A stretch of DNA of 12,834 nt from JAGLTN01 sp023135255 (GCA_030639495.1 DAOWCP010000075.1:1-12834); one strand, 5' to 3'; shown: positions 1-8,406, counted from the stretch's first letter. Notes: generated by a model from the sequence alone, not told the origin. Program-made: numbers and translations.

Positions 1-1388
1 AGTTGATTAAGATAAACAGTTGCAACCTGGTAATCTTTTTTAGCTAAGAAGACCGTAATAAGTCTTCTAAGCAAAACCGGACGCGAACCAAAAGCCTCGA
101 TAGACTCGGCTATTTCGTGTTCTGCTAAGTTTAAAAAGCCCAGGTCCAGATACAAATCTATTTTAGGCCAATGAATATCGATATGGTCAGGGGCACTTAG
201 AAACATCGAATGTGGGTGTTGAGGCAGGGTGAACATTTCTGTAGTCAGCCTGTCAGTTTGGCTAAAAGCATGGTTAGCTGCGTGAGTAATATAATAATTG
301 CTATGAGTAAAATTGCGAGCAATATCTATTACTTTTTGCCAGTTGCGATTTGAATAATAATAATCAGCGCGGAAAAATTCAGTACGTTCGGCTTTATAAA
401 AACGAAACGATATGAGTGCAAATATAATTATCCATAATAAAGAAACAAGGAAATATTTTAAAGTAACTTTTTGGTTGAGCAGCGATAATATTTTTTCTCT
501 TGCTGTAAGTTTTTTCTTCAGCTTTGAAGATTTGCCGGATGGTGTTTTTTTCAGGAACAAATATGGATACTTTTTTGTTAATGTCAGTTTTATTAAAACC
601 AGACAAGCTGCCAACGGCAGGGATAAGTATAGAATATAAGCTGGTATCAGATTTGTTTTATTAGCCGAGACAGCAACCGTTTTCCAGTAAAAAGGTGTAA
701 GACAGCAGTAGGCATTATGGAGATTTTCTTTGAAGATCAAATATCCAATCAAATAAGGTGTCAGTGCTGCGATAGCGGAGTATGACAGAGCAATTTTTAA
801 TCGACCTTTAGCAATTAAATATGTAAATGCAACAAAAGCAAAAATATAAAAGCTGCCACCTGCTGCTATATATAAAAAAGAGGATAGAACTATCAGGAAA
901 ATAAAATCTGCAATGAAGTTTTTTATTGAAAGCCTGAGAAAGACAGATGTTGCAACCAATACTACCATCATGGCTACGACAAAATCAAACTGATATTGAT
1001 ATAAGGCAAATGTGATTGCCACAAAAATAACGGAGCTAAAACGCAGAAAGTCAAATTTTCCAAGATCAAGGCGATGGAGGATATTGACAGTCAAACCGGC
1101 GTTTATCCAGCAAACGAGTGATACCACAGCAGAGCCAAGCCAGGAATAATAAAACATCTGAGAAAGAAATGAAGATACATAGCCTGCCAGACCAGCTGGG
1201 TTTACAAGAAAAGCCTGGAAATATGACCTGGCACACAGGAAAGTTGGAAAATTGACTATTCTGCCCGCGCCATGGTATATGAGTTTGATATCGACCAAAA
1301 GCCAAAGGTAAAGCCAGAGCGCTGCGAAAACCATGATGTCACGGGCTATCGCTCTATAAATTAAATTTGTTTTAGGCAGCTTATTCAT
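1..1388 (-). CDS. Polytopic membrane protein with helical-repeat C-terminus, third paralogue (partial, 3' end beyond window)
   Basis: An open frame runs from an ATG at 1388-1386 to the window edge with no stop: 462 codons, lacking roughly the last 165 residues judged from its paralogue. It is clearly homologous to the proteins at 3293-1401 and 6845-4980. Shared features are an N-terminal hydrophobic segment ending in VDIKLIYHGAGRI, then PAGL and a SQMFYYS stretch, several further membrane helices to about residue 330, and a soluble part with W-QKVIDIA, QHP and YLNQL motifs. It is closer to the second paralogue than to the first (both have HWPKI followed by a DLGF segment and FGSRP), suggesting a recent tandem duplication. 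One motif has drifted: the ALYHxGRLG of the other two reads as an AFSQTDRL-like sequence here. The start lies 12 nt after the upstream gene's stop, with little Shine-Dalgarno sequence, so translational coupling is likely. The function is unknown. It may belong to the DUF6057-type membrane proteins, but I recall that family only loosely. Confidence 0.85.
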   Translation of the reverse strand, partial: MNKLPKTNLIYRAIARDIMVFAALWLYLWLLVDIKLIYHGAGRIVNFPTFLCARSYFQAFLVNPAGLAGYVSSFLSQMFYYSWLGSAVVSLVCWINAGLTVNILHRLDLGKFDFLRFSSVIFVAITFALYQYQFDFVVAMMVVLVATSVFLRLSIKNFIADFIFLIVLSSFLYIAAGGSFYIFAFVAFTYLIAKGRLKIALSYSAIAALTPYLIGYLIFKENLHNAYCCLTPFYWKTVAVSANKTNLIPAYILYLSLPLAACLVLIKLTLTKKYPYLFLKKTPSGKSSKLKKKLTAREKILSLLNQKVTLKYFLVSLLWIIIFALISFRFYKAERTEFFRADYYYSNRNWQKVIDIARNFTHSNYYITHAANHAFSQTDRLTTEMFTLPQHPHSMFLSAPDHIDIHWPKIDLYLDLGFLNLAEHEIAESIEAFGSRPVLLRRLITVFLAKKDYQVATVYLNQ

Positions 1389-1400
1389 TTTTTATCGACA

Positions 1401-3293
1401 TCATTTTTGCATAATAGAAGGTAAAGAAATAAAATAGAAAATATATGTATCACTGTATTTTTCAGATAATGTATCAAGGGCTTTTTCATCTCCCATACGC
1501 AACATGTTGAAGTACCCAATAGCTTCTCTGGATGTTTTTAATACAGCTGGATCTATCTTGTAGCCTTTAAGTGATGCTTTTTGCCCCATTGCCATGGTGT
1601 GGAGTAAATACGCCTGCTGGTAATATTTGGGAAGTTTTTCATAGCCTAAGGTGTTCATTATATCAAAGCGGGCCACTACTTTTTCTATTCTTCCGGAGAG
1701 CAGATACCATGTCATCAAATACTCGAATGCCATTTTATTTTCAGGATTTTTTTGCAGGAGACCTTTAAGAACGTCATTGATCGGAAAAACCGAAAAACCA
1801 TGATTATAGCTTGGCATATTCTTCCGAAGGGACTGAATTCTCTGATCATTTTTCAAATCAGGATCAGTTTTAAGGCGCTCGATATAATCATCAGCCCATT
1901 TGTGTTCAAAAATAGTTTTTGAGAGTTGATTGAGATAAGCATTTGCAGTTGCATAATTACGTTTAGCCAATAAAGAGATAATCATATTTTTCAAAAGGTA
2001 AGGCCGAGAGCCAAATTTTTCGAGGGATTCAGCTACTTCATGTTCAACGTAATTTACAAAACCTAAATCCATTAACAAACTTATTTTTGGCCAGTGTATA
2101 GATATGTGACTTTTTTCGCTCAGGAATAATGCGAACGGATGCTGCGGAAATGCAAACATATCTTCACCAAGTCGGCCTTGATGGTAAAGCGCCTGGTTAA
2201 GCGAATTAACAATATAATAGCTTCCTGTGGGAAATCGCTCAGCTGAGGAAATAACTTTTTTCCAGTTTCGTTGGGCCAGATAATAATCAACCTGGAAGAG
2301 AATTTTTCGCGAACTGTCGAAAACGAAAAAATATACACCAGCAAATAAGATCAGCCCAAAAGCTATTTGTAGAATTGGCTTTAAAACAGGTGAACGTTTG
2401 AACAGCAAAACAGTTTTGGCTTTCAAGGCAGCAAATTTGGGAAAATGTTTTTTCTCTGCGGCAGCATTTGATAACTTGTTATTTACCAAAATATAGATGT
2501 AGTAACCAGCTATTATCGCAGGCAGCCAAAAGTACAAAATGTACATCCAAACCAGGGACATCGGCTTAGGTTCTATTGTGGTGACTTTCCAGGAGAAAGG
2601 CATCAGCTCGGTGTAGACATTGTTCAGGCTGCCTTTAAAGCAAATAACCCCAATAAGATAAGGAATCAACAATGCTGATACAACGAAAATTATCGTAACT
2701 GAGAAGTTGTATGAATTTAAGAGTCTATAAAACAAAACTAACAAGGCGAAAACCAGAATCGCCGGCCCTGCTATCACATACAAAAAAACCGACAGCAATA
2801 ATAGCACCATTAAATCCAAAAACAAATTTTTAATTTTGAGGCTGAAATAAAGACTTACAAAAGCCAGGACAACCATCATAACAATGAAAAACGGAAAACG
2901 GTATGTGTACTGAGAAAATGTCACTACAGCTATTAAAGCTGGCAGAAAACGTAAAAAGCTTAACCTGGTCAAATCGACTTTGGTTAGTATATTCCGGATA
3001 AATACCGCGCTTAGCCAGACTACTATGGTTATTGCTGCTGCGCCAAGGGGACTGAAGTAAAACATCTGAGAGACAAATGCGTTGGCATATTCAAGCAAAC
3101 CAGCAGGATATGACAGGTGAGAAAAAAAGAACTGCGAGGTTTTGAAAAAACAAGGGAAATCTAATATACGCCCTGCTCCGTGGTAGATCAGTTTGATATC
3201 AACAATAAACCACAAATATAACCAAATGGCTGAGAATATTGCAACGTTACGCAACAGATATTTATATAGTTGTTTTTGTGGCTGATTTTCCAT
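1401..3293 (-). CDS. Polytopic membrane protein with helical-repeat C-terminal domain, second paralogue
   Basis: This 630-residue protein has a two-part layout. Residues 1-330 are strongly hydrophobic, with about eight to ten predicted membrane helices: the first near 14-33, a group around 66-95, 110-190 and 196-220, then near 250-270 and 305-325. Residues from about 330 are soluble and rich in paired helices resembling TPR/SEL1 hairpins, such as YYLAQRNW (about 347), the region around LAKRNYATANAYLNQL, and the NKMAFEYLMTWYLL segment. The three local paralogues share QHP; ALYHxGRLG is kept in this copy and in the 6845-4980 copy. An in-frame TAA sits directly before the ATG, so the start cannot be moved upstream. 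No catalytic motif is recognisable. The N-terminal half loosely recalls multi-spanning envelope proteins of unknown function (possibly DUF6057), but the helical C-terminus suggests protein or polymer binding. It is probably co-transcribed with the CxxCH propeller gene before it. Function unknown. Confidence 0.9.
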   Translation of the reverse strand: MENQPQKQLYKYLLRNVAIFSAIWLYLWFIVDIKLIYHGAGRILDFPCFFKTSQFFFSHLSYPAGLLEYANAFVSQMFYFSPLGAAAITIVVWLSAVFIRNILTKVDLTRLSFLRFLPALIAVVTFSQYTYRFPFFIVMMVVLAFVSLYFSLKIKNLFLDLMVLLLLSVFLYVIAGPAILVFALLVLFYRLLNSYNFSVTIIFVVSALLIPYLIGVICFKGSLNNVYTELMPFSWKVTTIEPKPMSLVWMYILYFWLPAIIAGYYIYILVNNKLSNAAAEKKHFPKFAALKAKTVLLFKRSPVLKPILQIAFGLILFAGVYFFVFDSSRKILFQVDYYLAQRNWKKVISSAERFPTGSYYIVNSLNQALYHQGRLGEDMFAFPQHPFALFLSEKSHISIHWPKISLLMDLGFVNYVEHEVAESLEKFGSRPYLLKNMIISLLAKRNYATANAYLNQLSKTIFEHKWADDYIERLKTDPDLKNDQRIQSLRKNMPSYNHGFSVFPINDVLKGLLQKNPENKMAFEYLMTWYLLSGRIEKVVARFDIMNTLGYEKLPKYYQQAYLLHTMAMGQKASLKGYKIDPAVLKTSREAIGYFNMLRMGDEKALDTLSEKYSDTYIFYFISLPSIMQK

Positions 3294-3392
3294 TTATCTC
3301 AAACTCAAAAGTAAAAAACTTAGAACAGCACTGCTTCCATGCAGTAGAATCCTTACTCATATTACAGATAGATAAGTGATATTTCAATCAGA
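3294..3392 (-). other. Spacer inside the membrane cluster with a weak hairpin
   Basis: The 99-nt gap between the propeller gene and the second membrane paralogue holds one short perfect hairpin, ACTGC (3330-3334) with GCAGT (3341-3345) around six bases. In the transcribed direction it is followed, some 13 bases later, by a T-rich stretch. It is too weak for a good terminator and might reduce read-through or mark an RNA processing site. Confidence 0.3.
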
Positions 3393-4967
3393 TTATTCCT
3401 GTGAAATATATTCGGCACCACCCGCCGACGGTACGCCCAGAGTTGCCATTGTCACCGGCATATTGACTTTGATTTCCTTGCTGGATCTGACAACTTTCGC
3501 AAGGCCTTCTCCTGTTACGGCTATGGGAGATTTTATCAGAGCTGGCAGTGAAAAAGTACGCAAAGTCCGGTCAAAATATTCGGGATCTTTTTGGGGCAGC
3601 AAAAATGGCTTGTGAGCAATTCCGGTATCTGGTTCGAACGATGAGATATATGGCCTGGTAAATATGGAGTCTCTTCTTTTGCTCGAAAAGACAATCCATT
3701 TGCTGTTGCTCGAAAAGCTGTGATACGATTCGCTTACATCGCTGTTTATGTCGAGTTTTTTGTATTTATATTGACCATTGCTGTCCGGGATGAGGTCTAC
3801 AACGTAGAGATCACTTGTGGGTCTAAAGGCTGGGAAGCACCCATAGTCGGCCATGCAAACCAGCGCCCATCGACCATCGGGGCTTATTCTTGGCAGCAGG
3901 ACGGTTTTGTTTATATCCTCGCCTTTGATTATTGTCTCGACCTGGCCCCAGGTATCGGTTTCGATATCATAGCTTATGCGGGTAAGGTCATATTTCAGCT
4001 CATCAAACTTATCAGGCGGCACCATTTGCTCTTCATTTTTCCAAAGCATCGGAGCTGAAGAGAAATAAAGATATTTACCATCCGGCGACCATGTCGGATA
4101 TGTTTCCTGACGATCCGGGCTTGAAATTTTTGGAGAAGTTTTTACGGTTTTTTTATCAACCAGGTAATAAGCAAGCATTGAATCGCGGTCAAAGGCATCC
4201 CGAACTTCATTTTTCGTTCCATAGAAAAACTGACGCACTTCATTTACTGAAAAGGACAGCAGCCTGCCGGACGGATGCCAGGATGTGTATGTGAACTTTG
4301 TTCCGATCTTTTGGGCTTTACCATCTTTTATCAAAAGAGCCTTGTTACCGAAGTGATCACTTCTATAACTGATGATGACATTTTTGGTTTCATTGTTGCA
4401 GAAGGTGTGACAATTTACACAACCGTTACGGTGGTTCGTCCCTTCGAGCACCGGTACTTCATTATACGAAGTAAGGTCGCGCTGATATATACCGACTTTG
4501 CCGCGCATACGATAATGTGTAGGACGCATTCTCCTGTACACTATATACGGGTCGATGGGGTCATTGGCTATTTTGTTTTTTATCGTGTTGAACTTTTGCC
4601 AACTGTCTTTGTTTTTGGTGTAAATATCTATCGACAGCTCGGAGTTTTTGTTTTCGTCAAGAAGCCTTCGCCATTTTTCAGGTGGTATAATAATCGCGGG
4701 ATCTTCGGCTGTTATTTCTATTTTTGGGCCTATGGATGAAAATATTTTCACATGATAAAGGTCTGCCTGTTCCTTTATGATAAAATTCGCAGGAGCTATG
4801 TTGGGCGGAAAAACAACATCAGCATAATCGGGGCTTATTTGAGGCTGACTGGATATTGTGTCAAAAGCGTCAATTTTCGGCGTTGGTTGAGGTCTGTACC
4901 CAAGAGCAACCACGCCGACTAAAGCCAGTATTAATAATAACAAAATCAGTAAATATTTTTTTCTCAT
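3393..4967 (-). CDS. Exported TolB-like beta-propeller protein with one heme-c motif (CxxCH)
   Basis: The 524-residue product starts with a short basic segment and a hydrophobic helix (residues 5-23) without a lipobox cysteine, so it is probably a membrane-anchored or secreted periplasmic protein. At 183-187 it has CVNCH, the covalent heme-c attachment motif, with another Cys at 190; the matching codons lie at about 4421-4407. Downstream are PD40/TolB-type propeller blades: SWHPSGRLLSFS (229-240), WSPDGKYLYFSS (293-304), ISPDGRWALV (361-370) and a degenerate fourth, SSNSKWIVFSS (419-429). These resemble TolB and prolyl-peptidase propellers, but I see no peptidase domain. The gene sits 12 nt after the first membrane paralogue and 99 nt before the second, so it probably acts with them at the membrane. 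An electron-transfer or heme-sensing role is possible, but the second axial ligand is not evident and a chance CxxCH cannot be excluded. The start is supported by the signal-like N-terminus; the Shine-Dalgarno sequence is weak. Confidence 0.85.
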   Translation of the reverse strand: MRKKYLLILLLLILALVGVVALGYRPQPTPKIDAFDTISSQPQISPDYADVVFPPNIAPANFIIKEQADLYHVKIFSSIGPKIEITAEDPAIIIPPEKWRRLLDENKNSELSIDIYTKNKDSWQKFNTIKNKIANDPIDPYIVYRRMRPTHYRMRGKVGIYQRDLTSYNEVPVLEGTNHRNGCVNCHTFCNNETKNVIISYRSDHFGNKALLIKDGKAQKIGTKFTYTSWHPSGRLLSFSVNEVRQFFYGTKNEVRDAFDRDSMLAYYLVDKKTVKTSPKISSPDRQETYPTWSPDGKYLYFSSAPMLWKNEEQMVPPDKFDELKYDLTRISYDIETDTWGQVETIIKGEDINKTVLLPRISPDGRWALVCMADYGCFPAFRPTSDLYVVDLIPDSNGQYKYKKLDINSDVSESYHSFSSNSKWIVFSSKRRDSIFTRPYISSFEPDTGIAHKPFLLPQKDPEYFDRTLRTFSLPALIKSPIAVTGEGLAKVVRSSKEIKVNMPVTMATLGVPSAGGAEYISQE

Positions 4968-4979
4968 CTTAAGCTCTGG

Positions 4980-6845
4980 TTATTGAACATAAGTTAAATA
5001 GAAGAAATATGTGCTTTTATATTTCTTAAACAATTCAGGATAAGCAGATTGTTTATTTCCAAAATTTCGTTTCATAACAACATCAAAATCACTAAATATC
5101 TGGATTGTACGCTGGCTTATCTGATAATCTTTCGGATTTATTTTTTTACCGACAGCTTTTGATGCGAGGATGGCCTGCTGCCAGAGAGGCGGTATTGTTT
5201 CATAATCAAAATTACTCATTTTCGGCAGGAAACCAACAAAAGAATCAAAATCCTTCGCAACAAGGCTCCAGGCCATCAGGTACTCGTAAGCCATCTTATT
5301 TTTCGGATCTGCATCCAGCAGGTATACGAAAACCTGTGGGTCCTTTAAAATTCCGAGGTAAGTTTTCCTGAGCAGTGCAGATTTTTTTTGCTGAATGAAT
5401 GGAGCATCCGCAAAAGTCGGATCAGCGTTTAATTTATCAATGTATTCTTTTGCCCAGTCTGAGTAAAAAACCGTGTTACTAAGTGCATTGAGATAAGCAC
5501 GGGCAGCGGGGACATTGCCTTTTATGATGTTGATCAGGGCCATCGATTTTAACATGAAAGGCCTTTCCCCAACCATATCAATATCAACAGCAAGACAGTG
5601 CTCAGCACTATTCATAAGCCCCAGATCGAAAAACACATCGACTTTTCTATAGTAAACTTTTTTATACTGCTCTGAGTTCAGCAAAAACGAATCCGGATGC
5701 TGAATATACTCGAATAAGTCATAACCTAACCGACCACTGTGGTAAAGAGCACGATTGACAACGTTATTAATGAAATAATTGCTCCGATCATATTTCGAAG
5801 CTGTCTCAAGCACCTCTGGCCACATTTCATGGTGGCTGTAATAGCTGGTAAGCAGAATGATTTTTATATTTCTTTCATGAAATGGTAAAACCACCGCAGC
5901 ACTAATCAGCAGCAGAATACAACTGCCGATAGCTTGAGACAAAGCTGGATGTTTTAAGTGCCATTTCAAAGGCTGAGGTTGTTGATTTTTTTTCTTTTTA
6001 CTAGGGACATATTGCGGCCTGAGTGTTAAAAGTTTAGTCAGACTGGCTAATAACAGAACAAAAGGAATCGCAAAGTAAACCACATACAACAGGATAAGCA
6101 GTTCATCTCGCAATTCTGCCTGAACTATTTTCCATGAGAATGGCATGAGGTTTGTATATGCGTCAACTATCGTGACATTACTATAAACAAATGTAAATAT
6201 AACGTAAGGCAGCAAAGCCAACACTGCGACATATACCGCTAAAAGCTTATATTTTTGCCTGTAGAAAAGCTCATAAAGAAAACATAATAACGCAAACACT
6301 AACAAACCGCTGCCGGCAGCAGCATATACGATCGCTGACAAAACAATAAATATGAGCCAGTCAGCTGCAGGAGATTTTTTAACAGCGTAAAGGTATATGG
6401 TAAAAGCAACCAAAGCCGTCAGAAGAACCAACATAAAAACGAGATAGTGAGTGTAAAGAGCATATAAAAAAGCTATCGCCAGTACAGGAACAAAACGTGC
6501 AAGTCTTAATTTTTTGATGTTCATTTTTTTAAATATGACATCAGCAAAAAACGCAACACTGGCACAGACAACAGTCACTACCAACGCACCGCAGATGGAA
6601 TAATAGAACAACTGAGAGACAAAAGCATTGGCGTATTCGATAAGACCGCCGGGATAGAGAAATTCTTTGAAAAAATCGATAGTAAGGAAAAATTCAGGAA
6701 AATTCAGGATAGAGGCATCATTGAAGTAAATAAGCTTCATATCGACAATAAGCCAAAGGAACAGAAAAAACACAGCCCAAAAGGCAATATCGCTGAGTAA
6801 TCTTAAAAAACTATTCCCGTTTTTTACCTTTACTCTTTTCATCAT
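4980..6845 (-). CDS. Polytopic membrane protein with helical-repeat C-terminal domain, first paralogue
   Basis: This 621-residue protein has the same architecture as the two downstream copies. A first hydrophobic helix (about 14-36) runs into IVDMKLIYF. A YPGGLIEYANAFVSQ motif (64-78) matches the YPAGLLEYANAFVSQ of the second copy. Multiple membrane helices extend to about 325, with a basic KKKK stretch at about 283-286 before the last one. A soluble helical region follows from about 330, carrying RALYHSGRLG, QHP and NKMAYEYLMAW. It is the most divergent of the three paralogues. It is the first gene of the cluster and lies divergent to mtnP, so its promoter should be within 6846-6944. Two adjacent ATG codons (6845 and 6842) could both serve as start, and neither has a convincing Shine-Dalgarno sequence. 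No enzymatic signature is visible. Function unknown; a transport, scaffold or export role with the propeller protein is only a guess. Confidence 0.9.
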   Translation of the reverse strand: MMKRVKVKNGNSFLRLLSDIAFWAVFFLFLWLIVDMKLIYFNDASILNFPEFFLTIDFFKEFLYPGGLIEYANAFVSQLFYYSICGALVVTVVCASVAFFADVIFKKMNIKKLRLARFVPVLAIAFLYALYTHYLVFMLVLLTALVAFTIYLYAVKKSPAADWLIFIVLSAIVYAAAGSGLLVFALLCFLYELFYRQKYKLLAVYVAVLALLPYVIFTFVYSNVTIVDAYTNLMPFSWKIVQAELRDELLILLYVVYFAIPFVLLLASLTKLLTLRPQYVPSKKKKNQQPQPLKWHLKHPALSQAIGSCILLLISAAVVLPFHERNIKIILLTSYYSHHEMWPEVLETASKYDRSNYFINNVVNRALYHSGRLGYDLFEYIQHPDSFLLNSEQYKKVYYRKVDVFFDLGLMNSAEHCLAVDIDMVGERPFMLKSMALINIIKGNVPAARAYLNALSNTVFYSDWAKEYIDKLNADPTFADAPFIQQKKSALLRKTYLGILKDPQVFVYLLDADPKNKMAYEYLMAWSLVAKDFDSFVGFLPKMSNFDYETIPPLWQQAILASKAVGKKINPKDYQISQRTIQIFSDFDVVMKRNFGNKQSAYPELFKKYKSTYFFYLTYVQ

Positions 6846-6944
6846 ATTATTTTACAAGATTTAACTTTTCATAAAAAGCTTTTTTTGCGATATTATTGCC
6901 TTATAGTGAAATAATTATACAATAGATTTTCAGAGGTTTTTGTT
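6846..6944. promoter_or_regulatory. Divergent intergenic region between the membrane cluster and mtnP
   Basis: This AT-rich 99-bp spacer must hold promoters for both divergent transcription units. It contains several TATAAT-like strings on both strands and a palindromic AAAAAGCTTTTT near 6873-6885. No -35/-10 pair with good spacing stands out on either strand, so I assign no specific promoter. The mtnP ribosome binding site CAGAGG is at 6931-6936, eight bases before its ATG. Confidence 0.4.
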
Positions 6945-7820
6945 ATGTCAGAAGAAATTATTGGTTTGATAGGCGGTTCAGGGTTAGGAGACAGGATAGA
7001 GAAACATTTGTCTAATGAGGAAATGGTTGAAGTTCAAACGCCCTTTGGCAAATGCAGCGGCCCAATCATGACTGGTAAAATGGGAAATAAAAAAATCGCG
7101 TTTATTAACCGTCATGGGCGGGGACATAAGATATCCCCTTCAGATGTGCCTTATGCCGCTAATATATTCGCCTTGAAAAACCTTGGGGTCCATACCGTTA
7201 TCGCAACAGCAGCAGTTGGATCCCTGCAGGAAGAGATATCACCTAAGGATCTGGTACTGGTAGATCAATTTATAGACAAGACTTATAAAAGACAAAGCAG
7301 CTTTTTTGAGGGCATCGCAGCGGTACATTGCGAAATGGCTCAGCCCGTTTGCAGGAGACTTCGGCAAAAGCTCCTTGAAGCAGCAGGGAAAGTCGGCGTT
7401 AAAACTCACGAAAAAGGAACTTATGTCTGCATGGAAGGCCCGCAATTTTCAACAAGGGGTGAATCATTGATGCACAGACAATGGGGAGGTGACCTTATTG
7501 GTATGACAGCAATGCCCGAAGCCAAGCTCGCAAGAGAAGCTCAAATGTGTTATGCTATGATAGCTTTGGCAAGTGACTATGACTGCTGGCGAGAGCACGA
7601 GGCCAACAAAGATAAGCAAACGCTGCTGAAAGAGATTATAGGTAATCTTAATGAAGCAACAAACAATGCTATCAACCTCATAGAAGCAGCTCTTAGCATT
7701 GAAGGCGATATAAATGAAGAAAAATGTCATTGCAGAAGCAGCCTTGAGCTTGCAATGTGGACAGCTGACGATAGAATCAGCAAAGAAAACAAAGAAAAAC
7801 TGGCTGTACTTTTTGAATAA
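6945..7820 (+). CDS. mtnP: S-methyl-5'-thioadenosine phosphorylase (MTAP)
   Basis: The 291-residue enzyme of the purine nucleoside phosphorylase family cleaves 5'-methylthioadenosine with phosphate to adenine and 5-methylthioribose 1-phosphate, salvaging the by-product of polyamine synthesis in the cytoplasm. Family motifs appear in order: the phosphate-binding GGSGLGD (10-16), TPFG (32-35), NRHGRGHKISPSDVPY (55-70), GSLQEEI (92-98), DQFIDKTYKR (107-116), MEGPQFSTR (153-161), GMTAMPEA (186-193), and the adenine-recognition DYDCW (211-215). The DYD motif marks adenine rather than guanine/hypoxanthine specificity. The length matches human MTAP (283). An AGAGG ribosome binding site precedes the ATG. 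The C-terminal 40 residues are less conserved and contain a CHC pair. No other methionine-salvage gene is in the window, so the fate of the methylthioribose phosphate is unknown. It faces away from the membrane cluster and is not in an evident operon. Confidence 0.95.
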   Translation: MSEEIIGLIGGSGLGDRIEKHLSNEEMVEVQTPFGKCSGPIMTGKMGNKKIAFINRHGRGHKISPSDVPYAANIFALKNLGVHTVIATAAVGSLQEEISPKDLVLVDQFIDKTYKRQSSFFEGIAAVHCEMAQPVCRRLRQKLLEAAGKVGVKTHEKGTYVCMEGPQFSTRGESLMHRQWGGDLIGMTAMPEAKLAREAQMCYAMIALASDYDCWREHEANKDKQTLLKEIIGNLNEATNNAINLIEAALSIEGDINEEKCHCRSSLELAMWTADDRISKENKEKLAVLFE

Positions 7821-7858
7821 TTCAAGAAGTGCAGGCATAAAGGCCGATAATACACACG

Positions 7859-7889
7859 TTGACTGGTGTAAAATTTGAATTGTTATACT
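7859..7889 (+). promoter_or_regulatory. Possible sigma70-type promoter for the lipoprotein gene
   Basis: TTGACT (7859-7864) and TATACT (7884-7889) each resemble consensus elements, but their 19-bp spacing is longer than the usual 16-18. If used, transcription would begin near 7896 and leave a leader of about 120 nt before the likely start codon at 8019. Weak evidence. Confidence 0.35.
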
Positions 7890-7943
7890 GCTCGCGATTG
7901 AGTTTCCCCGTTTATTCGCGGGTAAGTAATTATAAAATCAGGT

Positions 7944-7983
7944 TTTAGGGTTTCTATCGCGGGAATTTATTACCCTAAAGGGT
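7944..7983 (+). repeat. Overlapping inverted repeats in the lipoprotein-gene leader
   Basis: TTTAGGGT (7944-7951) is an exact reverse complement of ACCCTAAA (7972-7979), giving an 8-bp stem with a 20-nt loop. ACCC (7972-7975) can instead pair with GGGT (7980-7983) around TAAA. The two hairpins share bases and so exclude each other. Upstream, CCCG (7907-7910) and CGGG (7919-7922) form another short stem. This could be an operator or an RNA switch, or be chance. Confidence 0.45.
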
Positions 7984-8018
7984 ATAAATATAAAATGAAA
8001 TATAGAAAGGATTCAAAA

Positions 8019-8381
8019 ATGAGAAAATTTACCTACAGGTTTCTGATTTGGACTTTAGTTTTGGTATTTGTGGCTGTCCTGGTTGGCTGTGAAGAGCAGC
8101 AGACCATGAGCCCCAAGAAAACTAAACTTGTTGCTGCTGATAATATCCAGCTTAAAAAAGATATTGCCGCCCGTGATGCGGATATCGAAAAGCAGAAAAA
8201 TTTATTAGCTAACTGCGAAAAGGAAAAAGAGATACTTAATAAACGTCTTAGCGTAAAATCAGAAGGACTTATGGAAGTTCTTATGGCAGGCATGGATAAA
8301 AACGCCAAGAATCTCAGGATTGAAAATCAGGAACTGAAAAAACAAATAGAAGAGCTGGAAAAGAAACTCGCGGAAAAATAA
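8019..8381 (+). CDS. Small coiled-coil lipoprotein, function unknown
   Basis: The frame is open from an ATG at 7995, but 8019 is the better start: AGAAAGGA (8004-8011) is a strong ribosome binding site seven bases before it, and the protein then begins MRKF with a normal signal peptide. The predicted 120-residue product has a hydrophobic segment and a lipobox LVGC with Cys24 as the lipidation site. The residue after it is Glu, not Asp, which favours outer-membrane delivery by the E. coli rule if that rule applies here. Mature residues are charged and helical with coiled-coil heptads, for example KKQIEELEKKLAEK at the end and a similar Lys/Glu-rich stretch in the middle. It resembles small Lpp- or spacer-like envelope lipoproteins, but no specific family is recognised. 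It lies 198 nt after mtnP and ends 25 nt before a strong terminator, so it is probably a single-gene unit. Confidence 0.85.
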   Translation: MRKFTYRFLIWTLVLVFVAVLVGCEEQQTMSPKKTKLVAADNIQLKKDIAARDADIEKQKNLLANCEKEKEILNKRLSVKSEGLMEVLMAGMDKNAKNLRIENQELKKQIEELEKKLAEK

Positions 8382-8406
8382 TAATAATTTAAAAAAGCAA
8401 AACAAA

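Noticed and set aside
3267..3362. Small minus-strand frame beginning MSKDST that overlaps the start of the second membrane paralogue
   Set aside because: It has no ribosome binding site and overlaps the downstream gene out of frame; nothing supports translation.
4275..4739. 154-residue plus-strand frame
   Set aside because: It lies wholly antisense to the CxxCH propeller gene, has no ribosome binding site or recognisable family, and is explained as a shadow of that gene.
6873..6885. AAAAAGCTTTTT palindrome between the divergent genes as a terminator
   Set aside because: The stem is almost all A-T with no room for a loop, and it sits between divergent promoters where no terminator is needed.
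7995..8018. Upstream ATG as start of the lipoprotein
   Set aside because: The strong AGAAAGGA site lies between this ATG and the one at 8019, and the later start gives a normal signal peptide. The upstream ATG has no such site.
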